Positions 42,104-55,500 of a DNA stretch of 64,000 nucleotides are shown here, one piece after another. The translations under genes were made by a program, and so were the position numbers. Source of the DNA: Micromussa lordhowensis (Eukaryota > Cnidaria > Anthozoa > Scleractinia > Lobophylliidae); assembly GCA_964020085.1 (NCBI GenBank), contig OZ026599.1:31140625-31204624 (forward strand). Reading direction: 5' to 3'. The stretch's first letter is position 1, and every line of letters starts with the position of its first letter. The notes beneath the pieces are model-generated. The model made no database searches, was not told the DNA's origin, and was given only the letters and a program-made list of their open reading frames with translations.

Positions 42104-44593
42104 AGTTAGCGAACGATTTTGTTGTCATCTGGAGACGGATCTGTGGCAATGGAGCCATTTGTTGCTGGACTGGCTGGACTCTAAAATGCCTTGCACATTC
42201 ATGACACTCCCTGTTCACCCTTATGACCTCCTCATGGACATGGATAACTAGATACTTCTCCCGCAAATGATTTATGGTGTAGTTCACACCCGTCTGATGG
42301 CCTTCACTTTCGTGATGGTACTTCACAAGTAGTCGGGTGACGTGATTCCTCTTTGGCAAAATAATAGGAAATTTGACATCATCTGGGAGATCATCAGAGT
42401 GCCGCAGCCTCGTGTTGGAACGTAGAGTCCTGTTGATAAGGATCGGAGTGCAAGGGAGCAGAGTGGATTTCCGCGGAAGAGGTTTGTTCTTTGCCAGTGC
42501 CTCGATTTCTTCACTGTATGTTTCATTTTGAGCTTCTCTGATGATTGCTATTTCGGTGGTCATGAGCTCTAGTAGAGTTAGCTCTCCATGTACTCTCTGA
42601 TTTTCAGGCCTACGACAGTTGCTGACGAATCGTTGTACCCAACTTCTGACCCGCACCAATGATAGTCCGACCTCCAACTGTCCTTTGGGTTTCACTTGAT
42701 ACCACTTGGAATATCTGGAGGGTCCTAAATGCCACTCTAATTCTTCAACTTCAGGTTCACTGGCCAAGCGCTGAATGGCATTGTAGCTTGTTGAGCTCTC
42801 GTCAATCGGTCTGGATGTTAGTTTACGTTCGCATAGCGCTTCACGTGGCGGTTTGTTAAACTTGCGTTCAGGCCACTCTGCCTATGGATTGCACAGGAAT
42901 TCAGGCCCGTTCCACCACTTTGTATTGTCGGTCAGCTCTTGCGCAGTCATCCCTCTGGTTCCAAGATCTGCGGGATTCATATCTGTTGGCACATAACGCC
43001 ATTGGTTACGGTTAGATTTTTCGTGGATCTCGCCCACGCGGTGAGCAACAAAGGGTTTATATTCGCGGCTCTGTCCCCTGATCCAATAGCCAACATTCAG
43101 GCTGTCCACCCAGTATGTGACATTGCTGGAGGGGATCTCGAGTGCTGAACAAACTTGATCTGCCAGCTGTACACCGATGAGAGCGCCCATAAGCTCAAGC
43201 CTAGGAATGCTCACAGTCTTTAACGGAGCCAAACGGGTCTTGGATGCGATAAGATGAGTAGTAACACTTCCATCCTTGAATTTGTGTCTACTGTAGACTG
43301 CTGCGGCATACGCTTTCTCGGACGCGTCGGAGAAGGTGTGCAGAGAAATAGAGTTTTCTTCCCTACTTGTGTCTTTTAAACAACGAGGAATCTTGATTTC
43401 TTCAAGGAGGGGCAATTCGCCGAACCAGGTCTTCCATTGTTCTCTTTGCTCAGACGGCAGGACTTCATCCCACTCCAATGCGTCCACCCACGCTTGCTGC
43501 ATGAACAGTTTTGCTTTAACCACGAATGGGGAGAGAAATCCAAGTGGATCAAATAACGTTGCTGTCTTCTTTAGGACGTTCCGCTCGGTGAATTCAAAGT
43601 CCTTCGAAGGAGGCGAATAATGAAACAGGAACTGGTCTTCTCGTGCGGTCCAGGACACACCAAGCGTTTTCGTTACGGGCAATGAGTTCTTCTCTAGATC
43701 AACTTTACAAGCACGGTCTTCTATGGGAACATCTGCTAACACTTCCGTGAGATTCGAAACCCACTTTCTCACGTGGAATCCAGCTTTATCGCCCATCTCT
43801 GTTAACTGGCGTCTTGTTTCTATGGCCTTCTTAATGGAATTTACGGACTGCATGAGATCATCCATGTAACAATGATTCTTTACTGCACTTGTACTGTACT
43901 AATCTTGGTGGATTTCTGTGTGTTTCTGCCAAGTAAATTGCGCACAAAATGGGCAGTAGCAGCCACCAAACATGAAGCGAAGAAACTCGTACACTTTGGG
44001 TTCTTTGTTAATCTCCATATTTCTCCGAAGAAAACGATGCATCGGTCGGTCTTCTGGAAATAACACCAGCTGGTGGTACATTTGACTGATGTCTCCAACG
44101 AGAGCCACCCATTCCTTTCTAAACTTCACAAGGATGTCAAAGACGTCACTTTGAAGTTTCGGTCCGGTTAGGGCTTCAGTATTCAAACTCTTCCCCTCAA
44201 AAGGTGCTGAACCGTCGAAAACTATTCGCACTTTGGATGTTGCTTTCTCCGGTCGCACGAATGGAAAATGAGGAAGGAGCCACTGACATTCGGGCGCTCG
44301 CTCATCATCACGAACACGGCGAATACACTTCTTATCCAAGTAGTCGTCAATTACCAGTTGATAGGCCACGGCTACTTCTTTATCCTTCATTAGTCTTCGC
44401 TCGATGGACACCAATCTTTTCCCTGCCATCGGCACATTATTCGGTAGTTGTGGTCTTTCATCTCTCTACGGCATGGCTACTTCGTAATGTTGGCCATTAA
44501 ATTTCAAAGACTTATTGACTTTATCCCATGCCAACTTGTCTTCCGGTGTCAGCTGCGGGCCGGTTGGGATAATTCCAATGCTTTCAAGATCCC
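42033..44593 (-). pseudogene. BEL pol triplicated segment, copy A
   Basis: The 3'-most copy in coding direction. Frames: 43899-44435 (RT palm), 42882-43865 (YMDD, rest of RT, RNase H with TFSDASEKAYAAAV) and 41904-42767 (integrase HHCC: HHESEGHQTG ... CHECARH, then CAVDFGGP). It lacks the one-base deletion near the RT/RNase H border that copies B and C share. It carries its own altered patch at about 43885-43905 that breaks the RT frame. A TAG interrupts between RNase H and integrase. Confidence 0.9.
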
Positions 44594-47163
44594 AAAAACA
44601 GGTAACGCTTGGCACAAGATCGTCCACGCCCTTGAACGGTAAGGTATGGTCCTCCAAAGTCAACTGCACAGTTAGCGAACGGTTTTGTTGTCATCTGGAG
44701 ACGGATCTGTGGCAATGGAGCCATTTGTTGCTGGACTGGCTGGACTCTAAAATGCCTTGCACATTCACGACACTCCCTGTTCACCCTTATGACCTCCTCA
44801 TGGACATGGATAACTAGATACTTCTCCCGCAAATGATTTATGGTGTAGTTCACACCCATCTGATGGCCTTCACTTTCGTGATGGTACTTCACAAGTAGTC
44901 AGGTGACCTGATTCCTCTTTGGCAAAATAATAGGGAATTTGACATCATCTGGGAGATCATCAGAGTGCCGCAGCCTCGTGTTGGAACGTAGAGTCCTGTT
45001 GATAAGGATCGGAGTGCAAGAAAGCAGAGTGGATTTCCGCGGAAGAGGTTTGTTCTTCGCCAGTGCCTCGATTTCTTCACTGTATGTTTCATTTTGAGCT
45101 TCTCTGATGATTGCTATTTCGGTGGTCATGAGCTCTAGTAGAGTTAGCTCTCCATGTACTCTCTGATTTTCAGGCCTACGACAGTTGCTGACGAATCGTT
45201 GTACCCAACTTCTGACCCGCACCAATGATAGTCCGACCTCCAACTGTCCTTTGGGTTTCACTTGATACCACTTGGAATATCTGGAGGGTCCTAAATGCCA
45301 CTCTAATTCTTCAACTTCAGGTTCACTGGCCAAGCGCTGAATGGCATTGTAGCTTGTTGAGCTCTCGTCAATCGGTCTGGATGTTAGTTTACGTTTGCAT
45401 AGCGCTTCACGTGGCGGTTTGTTAAACTTGCGTTCAGGCCACCTGCCTATGGATTGCACAGGAATTCAGGCCCGTTCCACCACTTTGTACTGTCGGTCAG
45501 CTCTTGCGCAGTCATCCCTCTGGTTCCAAGATCTGCGGGATTCATATCTGTTGGCACATAACGCCATTGGTTACGGTTAGATTTTTCGTGGATCTCGCCC
45601 ACGCGGTGAGCAACAAAGGGTTTATATTCGCGGCTCTGTCCCCTGATCCAATAGCCAACATTCAGGCTGTCCACCCAGTATGTGACATTGCTGGAGGGGA
45701 TCTCGAGTGCTGAACAAACTTGATCTGCCAGCTGTACACCGATGAGAGCGCCCATAAGCTCAAGCCTAGGAATGCTCACAGTCTTTAACGGAGCCAAACG
45801 GGTCTTGGATGCGATAAGATGAGTAGTAACACTTCCATCCTTGAATTTGTGTCTACTGTAGACTGCTGCGGCATACGCTTTCTCGGACGCGTCGGAGAAG
45901 GTGTGCAGAGAAATAGAGTTTTCTTCCCTACTTGTGTCTTTTAAACAACGAGGAATCTTGATTTCTTCAAGGAGGGGCAATTCGCCGAACCAGGTCTTCC
46001 ATTGTTCTCTTTGCTCAGACGGCAGGACTTCATCCCACTCCATGCGTCCACCCACGCTTGCTGCATGAACAGTTTTGCTTTAACCACGAACGGGGAGAGA
46101 AATCCAAGTGGATCAAATAACGTTGCTGTCTTCTTTAGGACGTTCCGCTTGGTGAATTCAAAGTCCTTCAAAGGAGGCGAATAATGAAACAGGAACTGGT
46201 CTTCTCGTGCAGTCCAGGACACACCAAGCGTTTTCGTTACAGGCAATGAGTTCTTCTCTAGATCAACTTTACAAGCACGGTCTTCTATGGGAACATCTGC
46301 TAACACTTCCGTGAGATTCGAAACCCACTTTCTCACGTGGAATTCAGCTTTATCGCCCATCTCTGTTAACTGGCATCTTGTTTCTATGGCCTTCTTAATG
46401 GAATTTACGGACTGCATGAGATCATCCATGTAACAATGATTCTTTACTGCACTTGCAGCCAACGGGTACGAATCTTGGTGGATTTCTGCATGTTTCTGCC
46501 AAGTAAATTGCGCACAAAATGGGCAGTAGCAGCCACCAAACACGAAGTGAAGAAACTCATACACTTTGGGTTCTTTGTTAATCTCCATGTTTCTCCGAAG
46601 AAAACGATGCATCGGTCGGTCTTCTGGAAGTAACACAAGCTGGTGGTACATTTGACTGATGTCTCCAACGAGAGCCACCCATTCCTTTCTAAACTTCACA
46701 AGGATGTCAAAGACGTCACTTTGAAGTTTCGGTCCGGTTAGGGCTTCAGTATTCAAACTCTTCCCCTCAAAAGGTGCTGAACCGTCGAAAACTATTCGCA
46801 CTTTGGATGTTGCTTTCTCCGGTCGCATGAATGGAAAATGAGGAAGGAGCCACTGACATTCGGGCGCTCGCTCATCATCACGAACACGGCGAATACACTT
46901 CTTATCCAAGTAGTCGTCAATTACCAGTTGATAGGCCACGGCTACTTCTTTATCCTTCATTAGTCTTCGCTCGATGGACACCAATCTTTTCCCTGCCATC
47001 GGCACATTATTCGGTAGTTGTGGTCTTTCATCTCTCTACGGCATGGCTACTTCGTAATGTTGGCCATTAAATTTCAAAGACTTATTGACTTTATCCCATG
47101 CCAACTTGTCTTCCGGTGTCAGCTGCGGGCCGGTTGGGATAATTCCAATGCTTTCAAGATCCC
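44594..47163 (-). pseudogene. BEL pol triplicated segment, copy B
   Basis: 2570-bp unit, nearly identical to copy C. Frames: 45941-47005 (RT including YMDD), 45447-46055 (RNase H), 44899-45459 and 44584-44892 (integrase zinc region). At its left edge the junction CCCAAAAACAGGTAACGC joins RT-side sequence of copy A to integrase-side sequence of this copy. The joined frame 44466-44669 therefore runs from integrase into the RT N-terminal region of copy A. It shares with copy C a one-base deletion (CTCCATGCG at about 46039; CTCCAATGCG in copy A). Confidence 0.92.
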
Positions 47164-49734
47164 AAAAACAGGTAACGCTTGGCACAAGATCGTCCACGCC
47201 CTTGAACGGTAAGGTATGGTCCTCCAAAGTCAACTGCACAGTTAGCGAACGGTTTTGTTGTCATCTGGAGACGGATCTGTGGCAATGGAGCCATTTGTTG
47301 CTGGACTGGCTGGACTCTAAAATGCCTTGCACATTCACGACACTCCCTGTTCACCCTTATGACCTCCTCATGGACATGGATAACTAGATACTTCTCCCGC
47401 AAATGATTTATGGTGTAGTTCACACCCATCTGATGGCCTTCACTTTCGTGATGGTACTTCACAAGTAGTCAGGTGACCTGATTCCTCTTTGGCAAAATAA
47501 TAGGGAATTTGACATCATCTGGGAGATCATCAGAGTGCCGCAGCCTCGTGTTGGAACGTAGAGTCCTGTTGATAAGGATCGGAGTGCAAGAAAGCAGAGT
47601 GGATTTCCGCGGAAGAGGTTTGTTCTTCGCCAGTGCCTCGATTTCTTCACTGTATGTTTCATTTTGAGCTTCTCTGATGATTGCTATTTCGGTGGTCATG
47701 AGCTCTAGTAGAGTTAGCTCTCCATGTACTCTCTGATTTTCAGGCCTACGACAGTTGCTGACGAATCGTTGTACCCAACTTCTGACCCGCACCAATGATA
47801 GTCCGACCTCCAACTGTCCTTTGGGTTTCACTTGATACCACTTGGAATATCTGGAGGGTCCTAAATGCCACTCTAATTCTTCAACTTCAGGTTCACTGGC
47901 CAAGCGCTGAATGGCATTGTAGCTTGTTGAGCTCTCGTCAATCGGTCTGGATGTTAGTTTACGTTTGCATAGCGCTTCACGTGGCGGTTTGTTAAACTTG
48001 CGTTCAGGCCACTCTGCCTATGGATTGCACAGGAATTCAGGCCCGTTCCACCACTTTGTACTGTCGGTCAGCTCTTGCGCAGTCATCCCTCTGGTTCCAA
48101 GATCTGCGGGATTCATATCTGTTGGCACATAACGCCATTGGTTACGGTTAGATTTTTCGTGGATCTCGCCCACGCGGTGAGCAACAAAGGGTTTATATTC
48201 GCGGCTCTGTCCCCTGATCCAATAGCCAACATTCAGGCTGTCCACCCAGTATGTGACATTGCTGGAGGGGATCTCGAGTGCTGAACAAACTTGATCTGCC
48301 AGCTGTACACCGATGAGAGCGCCCATAAGCTCAAGCCTAGGAATGCTCACAGTCTTTAACGGAGCCAAACGGGTCTTGGATGCGATAAGATGAGTAGTAA
48401 CACTTCCATCCTTGAATTTGTGTCTACTGTAGACTGCTGCGGCATATGCTTTCTCGGACGCGTCGGAGAAGGTGTGCAGAGAAATAGAGTTTTCTTCCCT
48501 ACTTGTGTCTTTTAAACAACGAGGAATCTTGATTTCTTCAAGGAGGGGCAATTCGCCGAACCAGGTCTTCCATTGTTCTCTTTGCTCAGACGGCAGGACT
48601 TCATCCCACTCCATGCGTCCACCCACGCTTGCTGCATGAACAGTTTTGCTTTAACCACGAACGGGGAGAGAAATCCAAGTGGATCAAATAACGTTGCTGT
48701 CTTCTTTAGGACGTTCCGCTTGGTGAATTCAAAGTCCTTCAAAGGAGGCGAATAATGAAACAGGAACTGGTCTTCTCGTGCGGTCCAGGACACACCAAGC
48801 GTTTTCGTTACGGGCAATGAGTTCTTGTCTAGATCAACTTTACAAGCACGGTCTTCTATGGGAACATCTGCTAACACTTCCGTGAGATTCGAAACCCACT
48901 TTCTCACATGGAATTCAGCTTTATCGCCCATCTCTGTTAACTGGCATCTTGTTTCTATGGCCTTCTTAATGGAATTTACGGACTGCATGAGATCATCCAT
49001 GTAACAATGATTCTTTACTGCACTTGCAGCCAACGGGTACGAATCTTGGTGGATTTCTGCATGTTTCTGCCAAGTAAATTGCGCACAAAATGGGCAGTAG
49101 CAGCCACCAAACACGAAGTGAAGAAACTCATACACTTTGGGTTCTTTGTTAATCTCCATGTTTCTCCGAAGAAAACGATGCATCGGTCGGTCTTCTGGAA
49201 GTAACACAAGCTGGTGGTACATTTGACTGATGTCTCCAACGAGAGCCACCCATTCCTTTCTAAACTTCACAAGGATGTCAAAGACGTCACTTTGAAGTTT
49301 CGGTCCGGTTAGGGCTTCAGTATTCAAACTCTTCCCTTCAAAAGGCGCTGAACCGTCGAAAACTATTCGCACTTTGGATGTTGCTTTCTCCGGTCGCACG
49401 ACTGGAAAATGGGGAAGGAGCCACTGACATTCGGGCGCTCGCTCATCATCACGAACACGGCGAATACACTTCTTATCCAAGTAGTCGTCAATCACCTGTT
49501 GATAGGCCACGGCTACTTCTTTATCCTTCATTAGTCTTCGCTCGGTGGACACCAATCTTTTCCTTGCCATCGGTACATTATTGGGTAGTTGTGGTCTTTC
49601 ATCTCTCCACGGCACGGCTACTTTGTAATGTTGGCCATTAAATTTCAAAGACTTATTGACTTTATCCCAAGCCAACTTGTCTTCCGGTGTCAACTGCGGA
49701 CCGGTTGGGATAATTCCAATGCTTTCAAGATCCC
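47164..49734 (-). pseudogene. BEL pol triplicated segment, copy C
   Basis: The 5'-most copy, continuous with protease upstream. Frames: 3' part of 48512-50872 (RT), 48018-48626 (RNase H), 47469-47903 and 47154-47462 (integrase zinc region). The junction to copy B (near 47164) has the same sequence as the one at 44594, so both arose from one duplication product or by repeated unequal exchange. At 49735 the sequence leaves the repeated unit. Confidence 0.92.
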
Positions 49735-50872
49735 AAAAACGTTCCAGCAAGTAGTTTAGCTCTAAGGTGTCCCTCTCTGGCAAAGTAGGCTCTCTTCTTT
49801 CGATTTGCAGACGGAATGTGCAATGGAAGCCAGTGTAGTGACTCTCCCTTGTGTCCAGGCTCTGAATCTTTCCAATGGCAGTCCATCCTAAGGGGCACAG
49901 TCTCGCGCAGGGTTCATTCGGGCCTCCAGTTACTTCTTTCATCGAATACATCAGTTCATAATGGTCTGCTCCAAGAAGTACGTTTATTCGACTTCCTTTT
50001 GCGAGCCTTGGGAACAGAATTCCGGTTAGATGGTGCCATCTGTCTTGAATCTTGACACAGTTAAGAGCTTTCAAACCACCGCAGATTTTGTTTGAAGTCT
50101 TGGCGGTTATCTTCGTATCTACCCGGCCGTCGGTACTCTCAAGGCCAATCTCAAATGAGCTTGACATAAAGCGGAGGGTTTGGTCATTTGCTACTTTGAC
50201 TGTGATAGGTTCTTTCTCGCCTGTTAGTCCGAGTTCGTGGATGACATCTTCATTAACATATGTTGTGTCGCTTCCTTCATCTAACAGACAGTTCACCATA
50301 ATTCTCCTGTTTCCGTTCTTTAAGACGATCGGTACTGTTCGCAACGCTACTTCTGGTTGTCTTTCTTGATTTCCAAACGTTTCCATGGTAATGGATTGCC
50401 TGGTACCATTCCCCTCCAAGGTTTCTCTCGTTTTCTCATTTGCGTTGGTCGTTGGCTGAAGATGCGTGGTTGAATGTTGAACGTATGGTTCTGCTTCTGG
50501 TCGCAGACGAAATTGAGCAGGTGGCGCTCTGTCATGATGAAGGAGACTTTGATGGGTTCCTGTACATCCGTTAATACCACATTGCTTGCTTGTTCGGCAG
50601 GACTTGCCATGATGGTTATCCGCCAAACATCGGAAGCACAGACCAAATCGTTTGACAGTTTGCCATCTTTCGTCAACTGAAAGTTTTTGAAATGCTTCAC
50701 ACTTAAACAGTGAGTGGTTCCCGGTACATACACAACACTTTTGATTGCCTCTTCCGTTCTTGTCGCTGAAATAGCTTCTAGGGAATCTTCTAGGATGACG
50801 ATGCTTGCTATTCCACGATTCTTCATTGCAATCTTGGTTTGAAATTCCGTTCTTGATCTCGGTGGCCTGTAT
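48512..50872 (-). pseudogene. BEL zinc knuckle, protease and reverse transcriptase
   Basis: One open frame of about 787 codons after an in-frame TAG (50873-50875) that separates it from Gag. Domains in order: CCHC zinc knuckle (CFRCLADNHHGKSC, about 50600-50645), aspartic protease (LLDEGSDTTYVNED, about 50280), RT fingers/palm (KVRIVFDGSAPFEGKSL, then GDISQMYHQL) and the catalytic YMDD at 48992-49003. The frame breaks at a one-base deletion near 48612, after which the RNase H frame (48018-48626) continues. This is the longest intact stretch of the element. Confidence 0.9.
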
Positions 50873-51634
50873 CTAATATTCAGCTTCTTCTGAAACCCAG
50901 TCTTTCAACGTCTCTAGCGAGTCTGGACGCTTGTTTTCGTCTAACCACCGATAATATTGGGCTAGTAAACGCTCAGGAATCTTCTCAAGGATCACAGGGT
51001 GCAGTGCTCCTCCTTCTAAGTCCGATTTTCGGCCATTTTCTTTCAACGTAATTACTGCACGTTCCAAGACATCAGCGAAAGTTTCCAGTTCTTTGGCGTT
51101 ATTCTCCTGGATGGGTTGGAGCCTTTTTAGTTCTTCAATGTGAGACTGAACTTGCCTTTGGCTTCCTCCATACTTACGAAATAAACGTGTTTTGGCCGCC
51201 TCGTACGCTTCCAAGGAGTATCCTAAACCTTTAATTGTGTTCGCGGCCTCTCCAGCTAGACATGCCTCCAAGCATAACATCTTGAATTGCGGCGATAATG
51301 AAGTCATGTCAACACAACTTGTGAAAGCCGCGTTCCAGCGTTGAAAGTCCATCTTATTTGCTGAAAAAATTGGAATTCGGATTCTTTCCAACTGCCCATG
51401 CATTTCACGGTTATTAACAATGGAACAGGCGTTAGAGACATTGATAGAATGGTGTGATTTCGGCATTTCCGGTGATGGTGTTTCAACTGCATGCATGCTA
51501 TCGGGTGATTTCTGAGGTGTCTTGTTTTCTTGCTGTTGCTGAGGATTTTCAATTGATTTATTCTGTTGTGAGGGAAGCGGATGATATTCCTTCGGTAAAT
51601 TCCTGTTCTCGAAATAAATGCTCATCCACTTCAT
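50873..51634 (-). pseudogene. BEL Gag, capsid-like (DUF1759) part
   Basis: Encodes ERIRIPIFSANKMDFQRWNA, LEACLAGEAANTIKGLGYS and LKDWVSEEAEY, the DUF1759-type Gag domain of Pao elements. It is terminated by TAG (50873-50875) in the same frame as the zinc knuckle and protease. A single C-to-T change of a CAG codon, or stop readthrough, would explain the layout. Confidence 0.85.
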
Positions 51635-52202
51635 CTTCCAATTCCTTGCGTCGTTTGATTATTTCTTCCTGTACCACTTCAAGCTCCTTTTCCTGGCGTT
51701 CTAATTCTTCGTGATTATGTTCGATTTCCCATTCAAGCCGATCTCCCCGTAAATGCGCTTCCATTTCTGCCTTTTCTTTTTCTTTTCTTCTCTGCGAAGC
51801 TTCACTATCTGCGACGGAATTTGCACAGGATTTGACTTTGGTCTGTTTGGTGAGTGAAGCCAACAGTGAGCGAGCAGGCATGGTTTCACGATCGATTTGT
51901 TCAAGCAGATCGTCCGCTTCGTCGCTAACTTTCTCCGCCATACTTGTATCATCCTTTTGGTGATAGGCCTTTTCCAAACGGGACATTACCATCAGGGTCT
52001 CTTCTTGTTGTTCCTGAATTTTTTCTAACAGCTCCTTGATTTCGTTTTGCGAATTATCTTCGCTCAGGACACTGGCCAACTTGTTTAAGAGACGTGTCAT
52101 TTGGGATTTTGCGATTCTCTTTTCTTGTTTATAATCCCGAAGCCTGCATTCGTGATCCTCTACCTCGGTCGATTCCATATCTTTTTTGTCGTCGGACGGC
52201 AT
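51558..52202 (-). CDS. BEL Gag N-terminal coiled-coil part
   Basis: First reading frame after the 5' LTR, 214 codons starting MPSDDKKDMESTEVE. It is rich in Glu/Lys/Gln heptads (for example LEWEIEHNHEELERQEKELE), a long coiled coil as in many Pao Gag proteins. It overlaps the next frame (50873-51634) by about 77 bases; the switch needs one frameshift in the overlap, either a mutation or a recoding event. Confidence 0.8.
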   Translation of the reverse strand: MPSDDKKDMESTEVEDHECRLRDYKQEKRIAKSQMTRLLNKLASVLSEDNSQNEIKELLEKIQEQQEETLMVMSRLEKAYHQKDDTSMAEKVSDEADDLLEQIDRETMPARSLLASLTKQTKVKSCANSVADSEASQRRKEKEKAEMEAHLRGDRLEWEIEHNHEELERQEKELEVVQEEIIKRRKELEDEVDEHLFREQEFTEGISSASLTTE

Positions 52203-52314
52203 CTAACAGGAAATTTTCAGTTTCAACCCATACACCCTTAGTCGATTCAGTACAAAACGGAACGCCCCCAAACTTGCGATTTTTTTCGATCTCTGTAACT
52301 TTTCTGTGTAATGT

Positions 52315-52332
52315 TCAGCTCGAAGGACCCAA
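52315..52332 (-). promoter_or_regulatory. BEL primer-binding site
   Basis: Directly after the 5' LTR on the minus strand, TTGGGTCCTTCGAGCTGA matches the GGTCCTTCGAGC-type PBS common in BEL/Pao elements. Confidence 0.8.
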
Positions 52333-52580
52333 TGTTTTAGTCGGTTAAAGGTAGTAATCGTAAAATAACGAAACGAACGACAAAGTAGCTGAAACGGTTC
52401 CAACGTGTACGTTTATTCTCCTCGCGAAAGGACCGTATGTGAATATATTCTTACGACACGATCCCAATAATGCGACAGAACTGAAACGAAAAGCTCAAAA
52501 TACAAAATCTCGTATTACATGTCAATTGTTAACTCGGTAACACAACGTGTCACGGTCATGCAACTATTAGGGCCTTAACA
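52333..52580 (-). repeat. BEL 5' LTR (short form)
   Basis: 248 bp with the same termini as the 3' LTR but lacking about 845 bp of its middle. Where both are present they differ at only a few positions. Confidence 0.92.
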
Positions 52581-55500
52581 GTAATCTTTATCGCTTACCG
52601 ATCAAAACGGGTAATCCTTGCCATCAACCAATCAAAAAGAGAAACCCATTGATAAGGGTAATCTGCCATCGCCCGATCAATAAGTCAGAGTAATCTGTTC
52701 CACCAAACCTTCAATAAGACATAATCCTTACCATCAGCCAACCAATAACGGTTATCTGTACCACCAACTGAACTGATCAATAGGAGTAATCCTTACCATC
52801 AACCGATCAATAAGAGTAATCCTCACATCAACCAATCAATAAGGATAATCTTTATAACCAACTGAATTGATCAATAAGAGTAATATTTACCACTAGCCCA
52901 TTATTAAGGGTAATATTTATGATCAACCCTCTCATAAAAAAATAAAGGGTAATCTTTCCCTTTGCTCGATCAATAAGTCAAAGTAATCGCTTCCACCAAC
53001 CCTTTAATAGGAGTAATCCTTACCGTCAACCGATCAATAAGGATAATCTTTACCACCAACTAAAACTATCAATAAGAGTAATCGTTACCAACAACCCATC
53101 ATTAAGGGTGATACTTACGATCAACCCATTGATAATGGTAATCTTTCCCATCGCCCGATCAATAAAAGTAATGTTTACTGCCAACCGATCAGTAAGGGCT
53201 TTCTTTACCATCAACCAATCAATAAGGGTAATCTTAACCACCAACCGATCAATGAGGGTAATCTTTACTATCAACCAATCAATAAGATTAATCGTTATCA
53301 TCAACCGATAAATTAGGGTAATCTTTATCGCTAACCAATCAAAATGGGTAATCTTTGCCATCAATCAAAAAGAGAAACCCATTGACAAGGGTAATCTCCC
53401 ATCGCCCGATCAATAAGTCAGAGTAATCTTTTTTCACCAACCCGTTAATAAGAGTAATCCTCACCATCAGCCAATCAATAAGAAAAATCCTTACCATCAA
53501 CCAATCAATAACGGTTATCTTTACCACCAACTGAACTGTTCAATAGGAGTAATCTGTACCACCAACCATAAATAAGGATAATATTTATGATCAACCTATT
53601 AATGAGGGTAATCTCGATCGTCCAGTCAAGAAGAGTAATCTTTTCCACCAACCCATCAATAAGAGTATTCTTTACCGCTAACTGATCAATAAGGGTTATC
53701 TTTGCCATCAACCGATCAATAAGAGTAATCCTGACATCAACCAATAAACAAGAGTAATCCTTACCACCAATCGATGAATAAGAGTAATCTTTACTGTCAA
53801 CCATTCCATAAGAGCAATCCTTACCCTCTAAAAATCAATAAGGGTAATCTTTGCAACCAACTGAGCTGATCAATAAGAGTAATATTTACCACAAGCCCAT
53901 CAATAAGGGTAATATTTATGATCAACCCACTGATAAGGGTAATCTTCCCATTGCCTGATCAATAAGTCAAAGTAATCGCTTCCACCAAACCTTTAATAGG
54001 AGTAATCTTTGCTATCAACCGATCAATAAGGGTTATCTGTACCGCCAACAAATCAATAAAAGTAATTTTTACCACCAACTGATCAATAAAGGTATATTTA
54101 CCATCAACCAGTCAATAAGAGTAATCCTTACCGTCAACCGATCAATAAGGATGATCTTTACCACCAACTGAAACTATCAATAAGAGTAATCCTTTCCCTC
54201 TAGCAATCAATAAGGGTAATCTTTGCAACCAACTGAACTGATCAATAAGAGTAATCTTTACCACCAGCCCATCAATAAGGGAAATATTTATGATCAACTC
54301 ACTGATAATGGTAATCTTTCCCATTGCCCGATCAATAAGTGCAAGTAATCGCATCCACCAACCCTTTAATAGGAGTAATCTTTGCCGTCAACCGATCAGT
54401 AAGGGTTATGTTTACTGCCAACAAATCAATAAGCGTAACCTTTACCATCAACCGATCAATAAGAGTAATCCTTACCATGAGCCGATCACTAGGAGTAATA
54501 TTTACCATCAACCGATCAATAAGTGTAATCCTTACGATCAACCAATCAATAAGGGTTATCTTTACCACCAACCATGAATAAGCGAAATATTTATTTATAT
54601 AATCAACCCATTAATGAGGGTAATTTACCCATCGCCCGATCAAGAAGAGAAATCTTTTCCACCAACCCATCAATAACGGTAATCTTTACCACAAACCAAT
54701 AAATAAGGGTGCTGTTTACCGTCAACCTATCAATAAGAGTAATCTTTCCCTCAGACTAGTCAATAAGGATAATCTTTACTGTCAACCAATCAATATTGGT
54801 AATCTCTACCACCAACCAAGCAGTAAGGGTAATTATCTCCAACCAATTAATAAGTGCAATCTTTATGATCAATCAATTAATAAGGGTAATCTTTATCATA
54901 AACCAATCAATAAGAGTAATCTTTACCATCAACTGATCAGTAAGGGTAAACTTTACCACCACCTGATCAATAAGGGTAAACTTTACCACCAACCGATCAA
55001 TAAGGGTAATCTGTTGCCACCAACAAATCAATAATTGTAATCCTTACCAGCAACCAATCAATTAGTGTAATATTTAGGTCCAAACACTACACCAACAGAT
55101 CAGTAAGGGAAATGTCTTAACCCTAAGGGTAATCCTTACCAGCAACTGATCAATAAGAGTAACCTTTACCATCAACCAATCAATAAGAGTAATCCTTACT
55201 GTCAACCAGTCAATAAGAGTAATCTTTGCCACCAACCCATCAATAAGGGTAATATTTACGATCAACCCATTGATAAGGGTTATCTTTACCACCAACCGAT
55301 CAATGAGGGTCATGTTTACTGCAAACCGCTCAAAAAGTGTAATCTTTGCCATCAACCGATCAATAAGAGAAATACTTACCATCAATCGATTAATAAGAGT
55401 AATCTTTACTACCAACCGATCAAGAAGAGTAATCATTACCACCAACTGATCAATAAGAGTAATCCTTACCACCAACTGATCAATAAGGTTAATTGTTACC

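Larger units (their letters stand above)
40027..52580 (-). mobile_element. BEL/Pao LTR retrotransposon with internal triplication
   Basis: A 12,554-bp element on the minus strand, bounded by LTRs and a 5-bp target duplication GTAAT (40022-40026 and 52581-52585). Removing it restores the phase of the 30-bp satellite. Domain order on the minus strand is Gag, CCHC knuckle, protease, RT, RNase H, integrase. A 2.57-kb segment from RT to the start of the integrase core occurs three times. Allowing for the two extra copies, the ancestral element was about 7.4 kb. Frameshifts and TAG stops make this copy non-functional. Confidence 0.95.

Noticed and set aside
43872..50369. Numerous plus-strand frames of 60-105 codons across the BEL element
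   Set aside because: Shadows of the minus-strand gag-pol; they recur in each pol copy and match no family.
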